From: Bacteroidota bacterium
GTDB lineage: Bacteria > Bacteroidota > Bacteroidia > Flavobacteriales > Flavobacteriaceae
Direction: 5' to 3'
DNA length: 64,000 nt
NCBI GenBank assembly: GCA_020161455.1
Contig: JAIUNZ010000008.1
Location: 1 to 64,000, forward strand
Position 1 is the stretch's first letter, and every line of letters starts with the position of its first letter. Below the pieces are notes generated by a model. That model did not search any database and was not told the DNA's origin. It saw only the letters and a program-made list of their open reading frames with translations. Below, piece after piece: positions 35,458-44,387 of this stretch. The translations under genes and the position numbers were made by a program.

Positions 35458-37404
35458 ATGAATAACTCTATTTTCAAAGAATTACAGAAAAGTATTTTTA
35501 ATAAAAAGTTCCAAAACATTGGTTATCTGCCACGTTGGATAATTTTTGCCATTGATGTAGCCATTGTTGCCGTTGCTTTATTTGTAAAATATTTGATTAT
35601 CAACAGCTTATCTGTTCCTGAGTTTGACGGTTATTTTGATTTATTTACTAGATGTTTGATGATTCTAGCGATAAATGCCATTTCATTTATGGTATATAGA
35701 ACGTATTCTGGAATAATACGACACTCTACTTTTATTGATGGAATAAAATTATTAGTTGCTACAACTAGTTCATACATTGTTTTATTATGTGCAAACTTTG
35801 TTAGTTTTTATATTTTTAAAGTTAAACTTTTTTTATCAACTGGATTATTCATTACTTATGTTATTTCCTTTTTATTATTATTCTTATTTAGAATTTTAGT
35901 TAAAAATGTTTTTGAAAAATATTTACAATCAAGCGATAGCAATAAATTAGTAAAAGCTGTTATTTATGGTGCTGATGCCAATGCAATATCAGTTGCTAAC
36001 GCATTAAAAACCGAAAAACCTGGACGATTCAAATTAGTTGCTTTTATAGATAAGTTTAAACAAACTAAAACCTCAAAAAGCATACTTGATTTGCCGATTA
36101 TTAATCAAACCAAAAGTATCCATGTTATTCTCAGAAGTTTAGGAGCAGAAGCTATAATAATTGCCGAAAAAAGTCTTACAAAAGAAGAAACAATTGCTAT
36201 AGTTGAAGAATGTATAGACTATAATTTTAAGGTATTCACAGTTCCATTAATTACAGATTGGGAAGATCAAAAGCAAATATCAAATCAATTAAAGAATTTT
36301 GATATTGAAGATTTATTAGAACGAAACCCGATAGTATTAGACAATAAAAGTATTTCGGCACAAATTAAAAATAAATCAGTATTAATTACTGGTGGAGCAG
36401 GTTCTATAGGTAGTGAGATTGTTAGACAAATTATTAATTTCAATCCAAGACAAATAGTAATTTTAGATCAAGCAGAATCACCATTGCATAATCTGCAACT
36501 AGAAATATCTGATTTGAATAAAAAAATCAATTTCATTACCGCATTAGTAGATGTAAGAAATAGAGATGAATTAGAAAAAATATTTAAAAAATACAAACCC
36601 GATTATGTTTATCATGCCGCTGCTTATAAACATGTACCTCTAATGGAAGAAAATCCATCACAAGCTATTTTTACCAATGTTATAGGAACAAAAAATCTTG
36701 CAGACTTATCTAGTAAGTATCTAGTGGAAAAATTTGTGTTAATTTCTACCGATAAAGCAGTTAACCCAAGTAGTGTTATGGGAGCAAGTAAAAGAATTGC
36801 CGAGAAATATGTGCAATCGTACAACTTCCATTTGCTTGATAATAAAAAAAATAGCACAAAATTTATTACTACTCGATTCGGAAATGTTTTAGGATCAAAT
36901 GGTTCAATTGTTCCTTTATTTACAAAACAAATTCAAGAAGGTGGACCAATAACGATTACCCACCCAGAAATAATTCGTTATTTTATGACTATTCCCGAAG
37001 CATGTCAATTGGTATTGGAAGCAGGAGCAATGGGTAACGGAGGTGAAATTTATATTTTTGATATGGGAAAACCAGTTAAAATTATAGATTTAGCAAAAAA
37101 AATGATACGTTTGGCTGGCTTTACTCCTGATAAAGAAATAAAAATAAAAATCATTGGATTACGACCAGGAGAAAAACTTTTTGAAGAATTGCTCAATGAT
37201 ACTTCAAAAACTCTACAAACACACAATGAAAAAATACTCATTGGTCAAGATAAATGTGATGAATTTGAATATATAAATTTATTAATCGATGAATTAATAA
37301 AAACTTCAATATCTTTAGATAAAGAAGAAATTGTAAGCTTGATGAAGAAAATAGTTCCTGAATTTAAAAGTATGAATTCAATTTATCAAACATTAGATAC
37401 TTAA
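35458..37404 (+). CDS. PglF/CapD-type UDP-GlcNAc 4,6-dehydratase, membrane-bound
   Basis: A 648-residue protein. Four membrane segments lie within residues 25-150, then a CoA/NAD-binding-like domain (AVIYGADANAISVANAL), then the catalytic SDR domain with GGAGSIGSE from residue 312. Met441 replaces the usual catalytic tyrosine before K445 (VMGASK), as is known for the long PglF/WbpM/CapD dehydratases. FGNVLGSNGSIVPLF and RPGEKLFEELL are family marks. It makes UDP-4-keto-6-deoxy-GlcNAc, the input for the upstream aminotransferase. It is the last gene before the export genes. Confidence 0.95.
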   Translation: MNNSIFKELQKSIFNKKFQNIGYLPRWIIFAIDVAIVAVALFVKYLIINSLSVPEFDGYFDLFTRCLMILAINAISFMVYRTYSGIIRHSTFIDGIKLLVATTSSYIVLLCANFVSFYIFKVKLFLSTGLFITYVISFLLLFLFRILVKNVFEKYLQSSDSNKLVKAVIYGADANAISVANALKTEKPGRFKLVAFIDKFKQTKTSKSILDLPIINQTKSIHVILRSLGAEAIIIAEKSLTKEETIAIVEECIDYNFKVFTVPLITDWEDQKQISNQLKNFDIEDLLERNPIVLDNKSISAQIKNKSVLITGGAGSIGSEIVRQIINFNPRQIVILDQAESPLHNLQLEISDLNKKINFITALVDVRNRDELEKIFKKYKPDYVYHAAAYKHVPLMEENPSQAIFTNVIGTKNLADLSSKYLVEKFVLISTDKAVNPSSVMGASKRIAEKYVQSYNFHLLDNKKNSTKFITTRFGNVLGSNGSIVPLFTKQIQEGGPITITHPEIIRYFMTIPEACQLVLEAGAMGNGGEIYIFDMGKPVKIIDLAKKMIRLAGFTPDKEIKIKIIGLRPGEKLFEELLNDTSKTLQTHNEKILIGQDKCDEFEYINLLIDELIKTSISLDKEEIVSLMKKIVPEFKSMNSIYQTLDT

Positions 37405-37411
37405 CTTTTGA

Positions 37412-37443
37412 TTGCTTTTAAAAGTTTAATTAAATTATATTTG
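37412..37443 (+). promoter_or_regulatory. Bacteroidota-type promoter upstream of the export genes
   Basis: TTG at 37412-37414, a 21-base spacer and TATATTTG at 37436-37443 fit the TTG-N17-23-TAnnTTTG consensus, 22 bases before the ATG of the Wza-like gene. It suggests that the export pair can be transcribed separately from the upstream sugar genes. Confidence 0.7.
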
Positions 37444-37465
37444 TCGAAAATACTATTCTAATACA

Positions 37466-38236
37466 ATGAAAAACCCTAAATATTTTAACTTTTGCCTATT
37501 TATAATTTTAATACTACTTCAATCATGTGGTTCTCGAAAAGATATAGCTTACCTACAAGATGTTGATAATAATAAGAATACTGATAATAAATATAGCTAT
37601 GAACCATTATTAAAAAATGATGATTTATTGAGTATTATAGTTTCTGCTGATGACCCCGAAATTACTTATCCTTTTAATATTCCACAGATACAAGGTAATT
37701 ATAAAGTAAGTAGCGATCAAGACGGTATTAAAACATATTTGATTGATTCTTATGGTTTTATTGAATACCCAGTAATCGGGAAAATTCAATTAGCGGGTTT
37801 AACAAGAAAAGAAGCAATTGAGAAATTGACTGAAAAAGTAAAACAATATATTACAAATCCAACAATAAATTTAAGAATTTTAAATTATAAAATATCTGTG
37901 TTGGGAGAAGTTAAATCGCCAGGAAGTTATCCTTTGGAAAGCGAAAGAATTACGCTTTTAGAAGCATTAAGTAAAGCAGGTGACTTAACTATTTATGGAA
38001 GAAGAAATAATATTCTAGTTATTAGGGAAAAAAATGGGATAAAATCATTTAATAGAATTGATATTACAAAATCAGATTTCATCAATTCAGAGTATTATTT
38101 TCTTACTCAAAATGATGTAATTGTTGTAGAACAAAATAAAACCAAAGTTAATTCTTCAGTAATTGGCCCTAATGTTACTGCAATTATTTCAGCTACTTCG
38201 GTTTTAATTAGCATTTTAATTTTATTGACAAGATAA
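37466..38236 (+). CDS. Wza-like polysaccharide export outer-membrane lipoprotein
   Basis: A 256-residue protein with a lipoprotein signal peptide: a basic start, a hydrophobic stretch and the lipobox LLQSC with Cys at about residue 21. It then has the Poly_export domain (LLKNDDLLSIIVSADDPEI, YGFIEYPVIGKIQLAGLTRKEA) and an SLBB-like segment (ISVLGEVKSPGSYPLESER). The C-terminal hydrophobic stretch (about 232-254) would span the outer membrane as in Wza-type proteins. It works with the adjacent Wzc-like kinase to move the polymer to the surface. Confidence 0.95.
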   Translation: MKNPKYFNFCLFIILILLQSCGSRKDIAYLQDVDNNKNTDNKYSYEPLLKNDDLLSIIVSADDPEITYPFNIPQIQGNYKVSSDQDGIKTYLIDSYGFIEYPVIGKIQLAGLTRKEAIEKLTEKVKQYITNPTINLRILNYKISVLGEVKSPGSYPLESERITLLEALSKAGDLTIYGRRNNILVIREKNGIKSFNRIDITKSDFINSEYYFLTQNDVIVVEQNKTKVNSSVIGPNVTAIISATSVLISILILLTR

Positions 38237-38237
38237 C

Positions 38238-40631
38238 ATGAAAGAGCAAAATTCTTTTCAAAATGATTTTCAGGAAGAAAGTATAAACTTAAGAGAACAA
38301 ATAGAAACTTATTTAAAATACTGGCCTTGGTTTTTGTTTTCTGTTGTAATAGCTTTAGTTTTTGCTACTTTATATTTAAGATATACACAAAATCAATACA
38401 AAGCCGTTGCAACCATATTGGTAAAAGACGATCGAAAAGGAACCTATCAATCCGAGATGAGTGCTTTTGATGAACTTGGAATATTAAATGCTAAGAATAG
38501 TGTTGATAATGAGATTGAAATTATTAAATCAAGAAGCGTTCTTCAAGCAGCCATAAAGAGTATAAATTTTAACATTACCTATTTTACAGAAGGTAGAGTA
38601 AAAACTATTGAGTTATATGATGATTGCCCAATAGAAGCCAATTTTTTTGAAACCAACGATAAGTTTTATCATATATCAAAAAGTTTTATTGTTAATTATA
38701 AAACGGATACAACTTTTGAATTGAAACAAAATGAAAATACTACAATTGGTATTTTTAAATATGGTCAAATAATTGATTTAAAAGAATTCAAAATGGTTAT
38801 TACAAGAAAATCTTTTGAAATACCATTTGTAGAGAAAAATTTTTCAATTTTTTTAAAAATTAATAACATTGATCAAGTAACCCAAAGTTATAAAAATAGA
38901 GTTGGAATAAATCAAATCAGCAAAACCTCAAGTGTTGTTGAATTATCATTAATCGATCCAGTTTCCGAAAAAGCAGAAGATTTGTTGAATGCTATTATTG
39001 AGGTTTATAATAAAGATGCTATTGATGATAAAAATTACATCTCTGAAAAAACACAACAATTTATTAATGAAAGGCTTAAATACATCACAAAAGAACTTGG
39101 TGATGTTGAAAAATTAGGAGAAACCTATTTGAAATCAAATAAATTGACTAGTATTTCAACCGAAGCAGAATCATTTGTTCAAAATTCTGGAGATTTTGAA
39201 AAAGAATTAATCAATAACGGAATTCAAATTAAAATAGTCAATTCGATGATTGATTATCTAAAAACAGCTCCAAAAGACGGCGTAATTCCAAATAATATTA
39301 TCCCAACAAATAACGAGAACTCCATCAATACGGGAGATTTAATCAATCAATACAATGGTTTTGTAATTCAAAGAAATAGACAATTAAATAATGGAGCTAC
39401 TGAACTTAATAACACTGTTAAAAACTTAAATAACAGAATTTCTGAAATGAGAATTACTATTAAAGAAAATTTGTATAGACTACTCAATTCGTTAAAAATT
39501 CAAAAAGAAGAATTAGGTCAACAAGAAAGACTAATTAATAGCAAAATATCAGAAATACCAAGACAAGGAAGAGAGTTTAAAGTTATTGATAGACAACAAA
39601 AAATTAAAGAAACACTCTATTTGTATTTACTTCAAAAAAGAGAAGAAGTTGGTATAACATTGGCCGTTACAGCTCCAAATGCTAAAATCATTGATCCAGC
39701 ATTAGCAAGTAAATCTCCAGTATCTCCCAATGTTCGATTAATTCAAATTTTTGCTCTTTTTGCAGGATTATTAATTCCATTTTTAATATTATTTATTAGA
39801 GATTTTCTAGATACTAAAATTAAAACAAAACGTGATCTTGATAAAATGCTTACTATTCCTTTCCTTGGAGACATTCCTGCATCGGATAGTAATGATAAAA
39901 TAATAGAAGTAAATAGTAGGTCAAGTTCAGCCGAAGCAATAAGGATGATTCGAACAAATCTTGACTTTGTATTAGGGACCATTCCTGATGAGAAATGTAA
40001 AACTATTTTTGTAACTTCTTCAATTCCTAAAGAAGGAAAAACTTTTGTGTCAATAAATCTTGCAGCTACCATTGCTCTAACTGGCAAAAAAGTATTAGTT
40101 ATAGGGTTAGATGTTAGGAATCCAAAAATTAACGATTACATTAATTTACCTTCAAAAGGGCTTACAAGCTATCTTGCTAAAAATGATCAAAACATTAATG
40201 ATTATATAGTAAAATTAGATAATTTTGAAAATTTCTTCGCTTTACCATCAGGTGTCATTCCACCAAACCCAGTCGAATTATTGAGTAATAATAAAATCAA
40301 TGTTTTATTTGACGAACTCAAAAAAGAGTATGATTATATAGTAGTTGATACTCCACCGGTTAGTCTTGTAACCGATACATTATTAGTAGCCAAAAATGCA
40401 GATGCGTTTATTTATGTTATTCGTGCTAATTATTTGGACAAAAGAATGCTTAAATTTATTGAAGAATTGTACCAAAGTAAAAAATTACCAAACATGTCCG
40501 TTTTATTAAACGATACAGATTTGAGAAAAACATATGGCTATGGTTATGGCTACGGCTATGGTTATGGCTACGGTTATGGAGTTGAAAACGAAAAAAAATC
40601 AATAATAGATAAATTATTTAAGAAAAAATAA
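38238..40631 (+). CDS. wzc: Wzc-like tyrosine autokinase / chain-length regulator
   Basis: A 797-residue fused protein. It has an N-terminal Wzz domain between two membrane segments (about residues 30-50 and 490-510), coiled-coil-rich periplasmic arms, and a cytoplasmic BY-kinase domain with Walker A SSIPKEGKT (K601). DVRNPKI fits Walker A' and YIVVDTPP Walker B. The C-terminal tail is a run of eight Tyr-Gly pairs (residues 766-781), presumably the autophosphorylated tyrosine cluster. Wzc cycles between phosphorylated and dephosphorylated states during polymer export. Its 3' end overlaps the opposing CpsB-type gene by 18 bases. Confidence 0.96.
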   Translation: MKEQNSFQNDFQEESINLREQIETYLKYWPWFLFSVVIALVFATLYLRYTQNQYKAVATILVKDDRKGTYQSEMSAFDELGILNAKNSVDNEIEIIKSRSVLQAAIKSINFNITYFTEGRVKTIELYDDCPIEANFFETNDKFYHISKSFIVNYKTDTTFELKQNENTTIGIFKYGQIIDLKEFKMVITRKSFEIPFVEKNFSIFLKINNIDQVTQSYKNRVGINQISKTSSVVELSLIDPVSEKAEDLLNAIIEVYNKDAIDDKNYISEKTQQFINERLKYITKELGDVEKLGETYLKSNKLTSISTEAESFVQNSGDFEKELINNGIQIKIVNSMIDYLKTAPKDGVIPNNIIPTNNENSINTGDLINQYNGFVIQRNRQLNNGATELNNTVKNLNNRISEMRITIKENLYRLLNSLKIQKEELGQQERLINSKISEIPRQGREFKVIDRQQKIKETLYLYLLQKREEVGITLAVTAPNAKIIDPALASKSPVSPNVRLIQIFALFAGLLIPFLILFIRDFLDTKIKTKRDLDKMLTIPFLGDIPASDSNDKIIEVNSRSSSAEAIRMIRTNLDFVLGTIPDEKCKTIFVTSSIPKEGKTFVSINLAATIALTGKKVLVIGLDVRNPKINDYINLPSKGLTSYLAKNDQNINDYIVKLDNFENFFALPSGVIPPNPVELLSNNKINVLFDELKKEYDYIVVDTPPVSLVTDTLLVAKNADAFIYVIRANYLDKRMLKFIEELYQSKKLPNMSVLLNDTDLRKTYGYGYGYGYGYGYGYGVENEKKSIIDKLFKKK
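40533..40580 (+). repeat. In-frame Tyr-Gly hexanucleotide repeat (8 units) in wzc
   Basis: Eight consecutive 6-base units of the form TAT/TAC-GGN encode (Tyr-Gly)8 at the C-terminus of the Wzc-like kinase. Units vary only at third codon positions and form a partial 12-base higher order, so they could gain or lose units without changing the frame. Confidence 0.95.
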
Positions 40632-41351
40632 ATTCTTTTGAATTACTTTTTCTAATATTGAGCTATTCTTAAGGGTTACTTTTTTATCAAAAGAAGCAAT
40701 GTGATTTTTATGATGAATATCACTCCCAACAAAATCTATTAAATCATTTTTTAAAAGTTTTTCAGCCACTTTTCCAATGTTTTTACCATAATAATCAACA
40801 GTTGAAAGCAAGTTTAGTTGAAAAAAGCAACCAGCATTCTTTAGTTTTTCGTATTCTTTAAAATTAGTATGATAAAAAAGATAACGCTCTGGATGTGCTA
40901 AAATAGGACGATATCCTTTCAGTTGAATTTCAAATATAATATCATACAACTGAATTGGTGCACTTAGATATGACATTTCAATTAATATTAAATTGTCTTT
41001 AAGCGTTAATAATTTTTCATGCTCAAGTCTTTTTATAAAATGTGAATCTAACATATATTCACTGGCAAAATTAAAATTTTTAAGCTCTAAAGATTTGTCC
41101 AATAATGTTTTAGTCTCGTCAAACTTTTCTTTAATTGATTTTTCAGTATTATCCCAAACGTTAGTTATAATATGTGGTGTAGTAATGATTGAGTTAAACC
41201 CAATTTCATTCATTTTTGAAATTAAAAAATTAGTGTCTTCAATATTTTGCGAGCCATCATCAATACCTGGCAACAAATGAGAATGAATATCAACAGAATT
41301 TGAAGGAATTAAATCTCTGAGCTTGGGCTTGTTTTTAAATAAAGAAATCAA
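40614..41351 (-). CDS. CpsB/CapC-family PHP-type tyrosine-protein phosphatase
   Basis: A 245-residue PHP-domain protein, the only gene on the - strand. The metal-binding motifs are DIHSHLLPGIDDGS (H23, H25), ITTPH, ILAHPERY and FVGSDIHH. CpsB/YwqE-type enzymes dephosphorylate the tyrosine tail of Wzc/CpsD kinases. It is convergent with the Wzc-like gene, and the 3' ends overlap by 18 bases, so kinase and phosphatase are neighbours but transcribed separately. A candidate -7 element on the - strand lies at 41443-41450. Confidence 0.93.
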   Translation of the reverse strand: MISLFKNKPKLRDLIPSNSVDIHSHLLPGIDDGSQNIEDTNFLISKMNEIGFNSIITTPHIITNVWDNTEKSIKEKFDETKTLLDKSLELKNFNFASEYMLDSHFIKRLEHEKLLTLKDNLILIEMSYLSAPIQLYDIIFEIQLKGYRPILAHPERYLFYHTNFKEYEKLKNAGCFFQLNLLSTVDYYGKNIGKVAEKLLKNDLIDFVGSDIHHKNHIASFDKKVTLKNSSILEKVIQKNLFFLK

Positions 41352-41442
41352 AATAAATTAATTATGGATTAGATGTAAAATTATACTTTTTACTTCTAAT
41401 ATAATAATATAAAAATACTTTTAAAAAGCAGTATCAATTTTA

Positions 41443-41458
41443 CAAATTTATATATTTG
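41443..41458. promoter_or_regulatory. Possible divergent -7 elements between cpsB-like gene and wzm
   Basis: In the 146-base divergent gap, CAAATTTA (41443-41450; TAAATTTG on the - strand) abuts TATATTTG (41451-41458), giving a near-palindrome with a TAnnTTTG match on each strand. Neither has a well-placed TTG at -33. The + element is 40 bases before wzm. The rest of the gap is AT-rich without other features. Confidence 0.35.
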
Positions 41459-41497
41459 CACACAATCAGTTATTAGACTGAAGAATAAATATTTTAA

Positions 41498-42367
41498 ATG
41501 AATAAAGAAACTATTTCAAATAATTGGGATTTAGTCATTAAAGGGAAAACGTCACTTTTTGATGTTAAATTTCGAGATTTATGGCATTACAGAGATTTGC
41601 TTTTAATGTTTGTTAAAAGAGATTTTGTTAGTTTTTATAAACAAACAATACTTGGACCACTTTGGTTTTTTATTCAGCCAATTTTTACAACAATAGTATT
41701 TACATTTGTTTTTGGAAATTTAGCAGGAATTAGTAGTGATGGATTGCCTAAAATATTGTTTTATTTATCTGGAATTACCTGCTGGAATTATTTTTCAGAT
41801 TGTTTAAATAAAACAAGTACCGTTTTTAAAGACAATGCAAATATCTTTGGTAAAGTATATTTTCCTAGACTTATAATGCCGCTAAGCATTGTAGTTAGTA
41901 ATTTAGTTCGTTTCGGAGTACAATTACTATTGTTAGCATTTATGATGATTTACTATTATATTTTTCCAGTTGATGGAGTAGAATTTAAAATAACTTACGC
42001 TATTGTTTTTTTTCCACTTTTAGTGCTAATAATGGCATTGCTTGGATTAGGATTAGGATTAATAATAACCGCAATAACTACAAAATATAAAGATTTGACT
42101 TTTTTAGTTACATTCGGAGTACAGCTACTAATGTATGCTTCAACAGTCATTTATCCCTTAAGTTATGCTGTTGAAAAAGGATACGGAAAATGGATTGCAT
42201 TAAACCCAATGACAGGAATAATTGAAGGATTTCGTTTTGCTTTGTTGGGTAAAGGTGAATTTACATTATTTAGTATTAGTTATTCTATTGTTTTTTCTTT
42301 AATCGTCCTCTTCTTCGGAATAATTATCTTTAATAAAACAGAAAAAAACTTCGTTGATACTATATAA
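41498..42367 (+). CDS. wzm: Polysaccharide ABC exporter, permease subunit
   Basis: A 289-residue ABC-2 type permease. The N-terminal cytoplasmic part ends in LLLMFVKRDFVSFYKQTILGPLWF, a hallmark of Wzm/KpsM/TagG permeases, and about six membrane segments follow. It forms the channel with the ATPase encoded next, exporting completed or lipid-linked glycan through the inner membrane. It is the first + strand gene after the CpsB-type gene and probably opens a new transcription unit. Its presence beside a Wzx flippase in the same locus is notable. Confidence 0.95.
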   Translation: MNKETISNNWDLVIKGKTSLFDVKFRDLWHYRDLLLMFVKRDFVSFYKQTILGPLWFFIQPIFTTIVFTFVFGNLAGISSDGLPKILFYLSGITCWNYFSDCLNKTSTVFKDNANIFGKVYFPRLIMPLSIVVSNLVRFGVQLLLLAFMMIYYYIFPVDGVEFKITYAIVFFPLLVLIMALLGLGLGLIITAITTKYKDLTFLVTFGVQLLMYASTVIYPLSYAVEKGYGKWIALNPMTGIIEGFRFALLGKGEFTLFSISYSIVFSLIVLFFGIIIFNKTEKNFVDTI

Positions 42368-43626
42368 TGAGTGACCTAATAATACAAGTAGAAAACTTAT
42401 CAAAAGCCTATCAAATAGGTCAAATAGGTACCGGAACCATTTCTCGTGATATCGAACGTTTTTGGCTGACAAAAATAAGAGGTAAAGAAGACCCATTTTT
42501 AAAAATAGGCGAAACAAATGATAGAAGTAGTAAAGGAACAAGTGACATTGTTTGGTCTTTAAAAGATATAAATTTTGACATCTATCAAGGTGAAGCAGTT
42601 GGCATTATTGGAAAAAATGGAGCAGGAAAAAGTACTTTGTTAAAATTACTATCAAGAGTTACTGGACCAACAGCTGGTGAAATAAAAATTAAAGGTAGAA
42701 TTGCAAGTTTATTGGAAGTAGGAACTGGGTTTCACCCCGAATTGACAGGAAGGGAAAACATCTACCTTAACGGTGCAATTCTTGGAATGCGTAAAAAAGA
42801 AATTACAAGAAAACTAGATGAAATTATAGATTTTTCAGGAGTAGAACGTTACATCGATACACCTGTAAAAAGATATTCTTCGGGAATGTATGTTCGATTA
42901 GCCTTTGCTGTAGCTGCTCACCTAGAAAGTGAAATTCTAATTGTAGATGAAGTACTTGCCGTTGGCGATGCTGAATTTCAAAAGAAATGTTTGGGTAAAA
43001 TGGGCGATATAAGTAAAGGACAAGGAAGAACAGTGCTTTTTGTTAGCCATAACATGTCAGCAGTTAAAAGCCTGTGTTCTAAAGCTATAGTTTTGGAAAA
43101 TGGAAAAGTTGCTTTTTCAAGTGATGCTGATAGTGCTGTGAATTATTATTTGCAAAAAGAAACTATAGAAAAAGTAAGTTATCATGAAAGTGAACTTAAC
43201 CAACTCTATACATCTGATAAAATTAAAATAAATTATTTAGAGTTATTTTCCGAAGAATCATTTTCAATCGAAAACAAAACGTTTATTAAAATTAATTATT
43301 CAATTCATCAAAAATTAAAAGCATTCAACTTTAGCTTGGTATTAAAAGATTTTAACGAAATAGTAATTCTCAATTCAATTTCTAATGTACAAGAAATTGA
43401 GGTAGGAAATTACGAAACTTTATTTGAAATTCCAGAGAATTTCTTAAATGATATCAAATACAAAATACGATTATTATTTGTTAATGAGTCAAAAGCTTTA
43501 ATTGATCTGGATGATCTTTTTGTTTGGAATGCTATAGAAACAAGGGAAAGAAATATGAATTGGTTTGGTAAAATAACGGGTGTTATTCGTCCTAATTTTA
43601 ATTGGAAAACTAAGAAGTTATTATGA
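42367..43626 (+). CDS. wzt: Polysaccharide ABC exporter, ATP-binding subunit
   Basis: A 419-residue ABC ATPase. Walker A is GIIGKNGAGKST from residue 79, the signature YSSGMYVRLAFA from residue 170 and Walker B ILIVDE from residue 190; it carries the GTGFHPELTGREN loop typical of Wzt. Residues about 255-419 form an extra C-terminal beta-rich domain, as in Wzt proteins that bind the modified end of the polysaccharide before export. The ATG overlaps the permease stop (TAATG). A methyltransferase gene follows, which could provide the end cap recognised by this domain. Confidence 0.95.
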   Translation: MSDLIIQVENLSKAYQIGQIGTGTISRDIERFWLTKIRGKEDPFLKIGETNDRSSKGTSDIVWSLKDINFDIYQGEAVGIIGKNGAGKSTLLKLLSRVTGPTAGEIKIKGRIASLLEVGTGFHPELTGRENIYLNGAILGMRKKEITRKLDEIIDFSGVERYIDTPVKRYSSGMYVRLAFAVAAHLESEILIVDEVLAVGDAEFQKKCLGKMGDISKGQGRTVLFVSHNMSAVKSLCSKAIVLENGKVAFSSDADSAVNYYLQKETIEKVSYHESELNQLYTSDKIKINYLELFSEESFSIENKTFIKINYSIHQKLKAFNFSLVLKDFNEIVILNSISNVQEIEVGNYETLFEIPENFLNDIKYKIRLLFVNESKALIDLDDLFVWNAIETRERNMNWFGKITGVIRPNFNWKTKKLL

Positions 43627-44330
43627 GAAATATTGATAAGCTGACAATTGAAAACATGGATGTTTTTTTTCCATTAACTCAAAAAAAAGATTTAATAACA
43701 AGAGTTTCAAAAGAATATTTAAATGGTAGGTTGCTTGATTTAGGTTGTGGAACGATGCCTTATAAAAATATAATTTTAGAAAACTCTAATGTTGTTGAAT
43801 ATACAGGTGTTGACATCGAAAATCCAATTTATCAAACCCATAATAAACCTGATTTTTTTTGGGATGGAATAAAAATACCTTTAGATAATGCCTCGTTCAA
43901 TTCTGCGATTTTGATAGAAGTATTGGAACACATACCAAATCCAAATAATACTCTTAAAGAATTAAATAGAGTATTGACTATCGATGCTAATTTACTTATT
44001 ACTGTTCCTTTTCTATGGACATTACATGATGTTCCTAATGATGAATATAGATATACTCCTTTTGCATTAAAACGAATGCTACTCGAAAACGGTTTTGAAA
44101 TAGTAAAATTAGAAAGTTTTAACAATTGGCACGGAAGCATGGCTTCTATGTTGGCATTATATTCAAGAAGAGCAATATCAAAACGAAATAGAAATTTAAT
44201 CTCTAGAGTAACATTGCCTATTGTAAAATACCTAATGAAAAAAGATTTAAAATCTGATAAATCTATTTTTAAAGAAGGTCAAATGATTACCGGCTTGTGG
44301 TGTGTAGCAAAAAAAATAAAAAATGAGTAA
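43623..44330 (+). CDS. Class I SAM-dependent methyltransferase
   Basis: A 235-residue protein with the SAM-binding motif I RLLDLGCGTMPYKNI at about residues 36-50, an acidic YTGVDIENP strand end, and NSAILIEVLEHIPNP. It overlaps wzt by four bases (ATGA). In ABC-transporter-dependent O-antigen systems a methyltransferase can cap the non-reducing end and set chain length; that is an inference from position. Alternatively it methylates an internal sugar. Confidence 0.9.
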   Translation: MRNIDKLTIENMDVFFPLTQKKDLITRVSKEYLNGRLLDLGCGTMPYKNIILENSNVVEYTGVDIENPIYQTHNKPDFFWDGIKIPLDNASFNSAILIEVLEHIPNPNNTLKELNRVLTIDANLLITVPFLWTLHDVPNDEYRYTPFALKRMLLENGFEIVKLESFNNWHGSMASMLALYSRRAISKRNRNLISRVTLPIVKYLMKKDLKSDKSIFKEGQMITGLWCVAKKIKNE

Positions 44331-44387
44331 AAGAACCAAATATCAAGATTTATTTTAATTAGATGTTGAAATAAAAAATTCAAATTT

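Noticed and set aside
35458-37404. Loss of the catalytic tyrosine in the dehydratase (Met441) as a sign of inactivation
   Set aside because: A Met in this position is the normal state of long PglF/WbpM/CapD dehydratases.
39743-40087. A 114-codon open frame on the - strand inside the wzc gene
   Set aside because: It lies wholly antisense to a clearly conserved kinase domain, has no recognisable protein features and is expected by chance in AT-rich coding DNA. The same holds for the antisense frames at 43832-44140, 13404-13679 and others.
40533-40580. Short direct repeats as a possible CRISPR or non-coding repeat array
   Set aside because: The units are 6 bases, without spacers, and fall exactly in frame in wzc as Tyr-Gly codons.
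40993-41280. A 95-codon + strand frame within the CpsB-type phosphatase gene
   Set aside because: It is antisense to the PHP domain, including its metal-binding motifs, and its composition (Ser, Leu, Ile rich) is that of a shadow frame.
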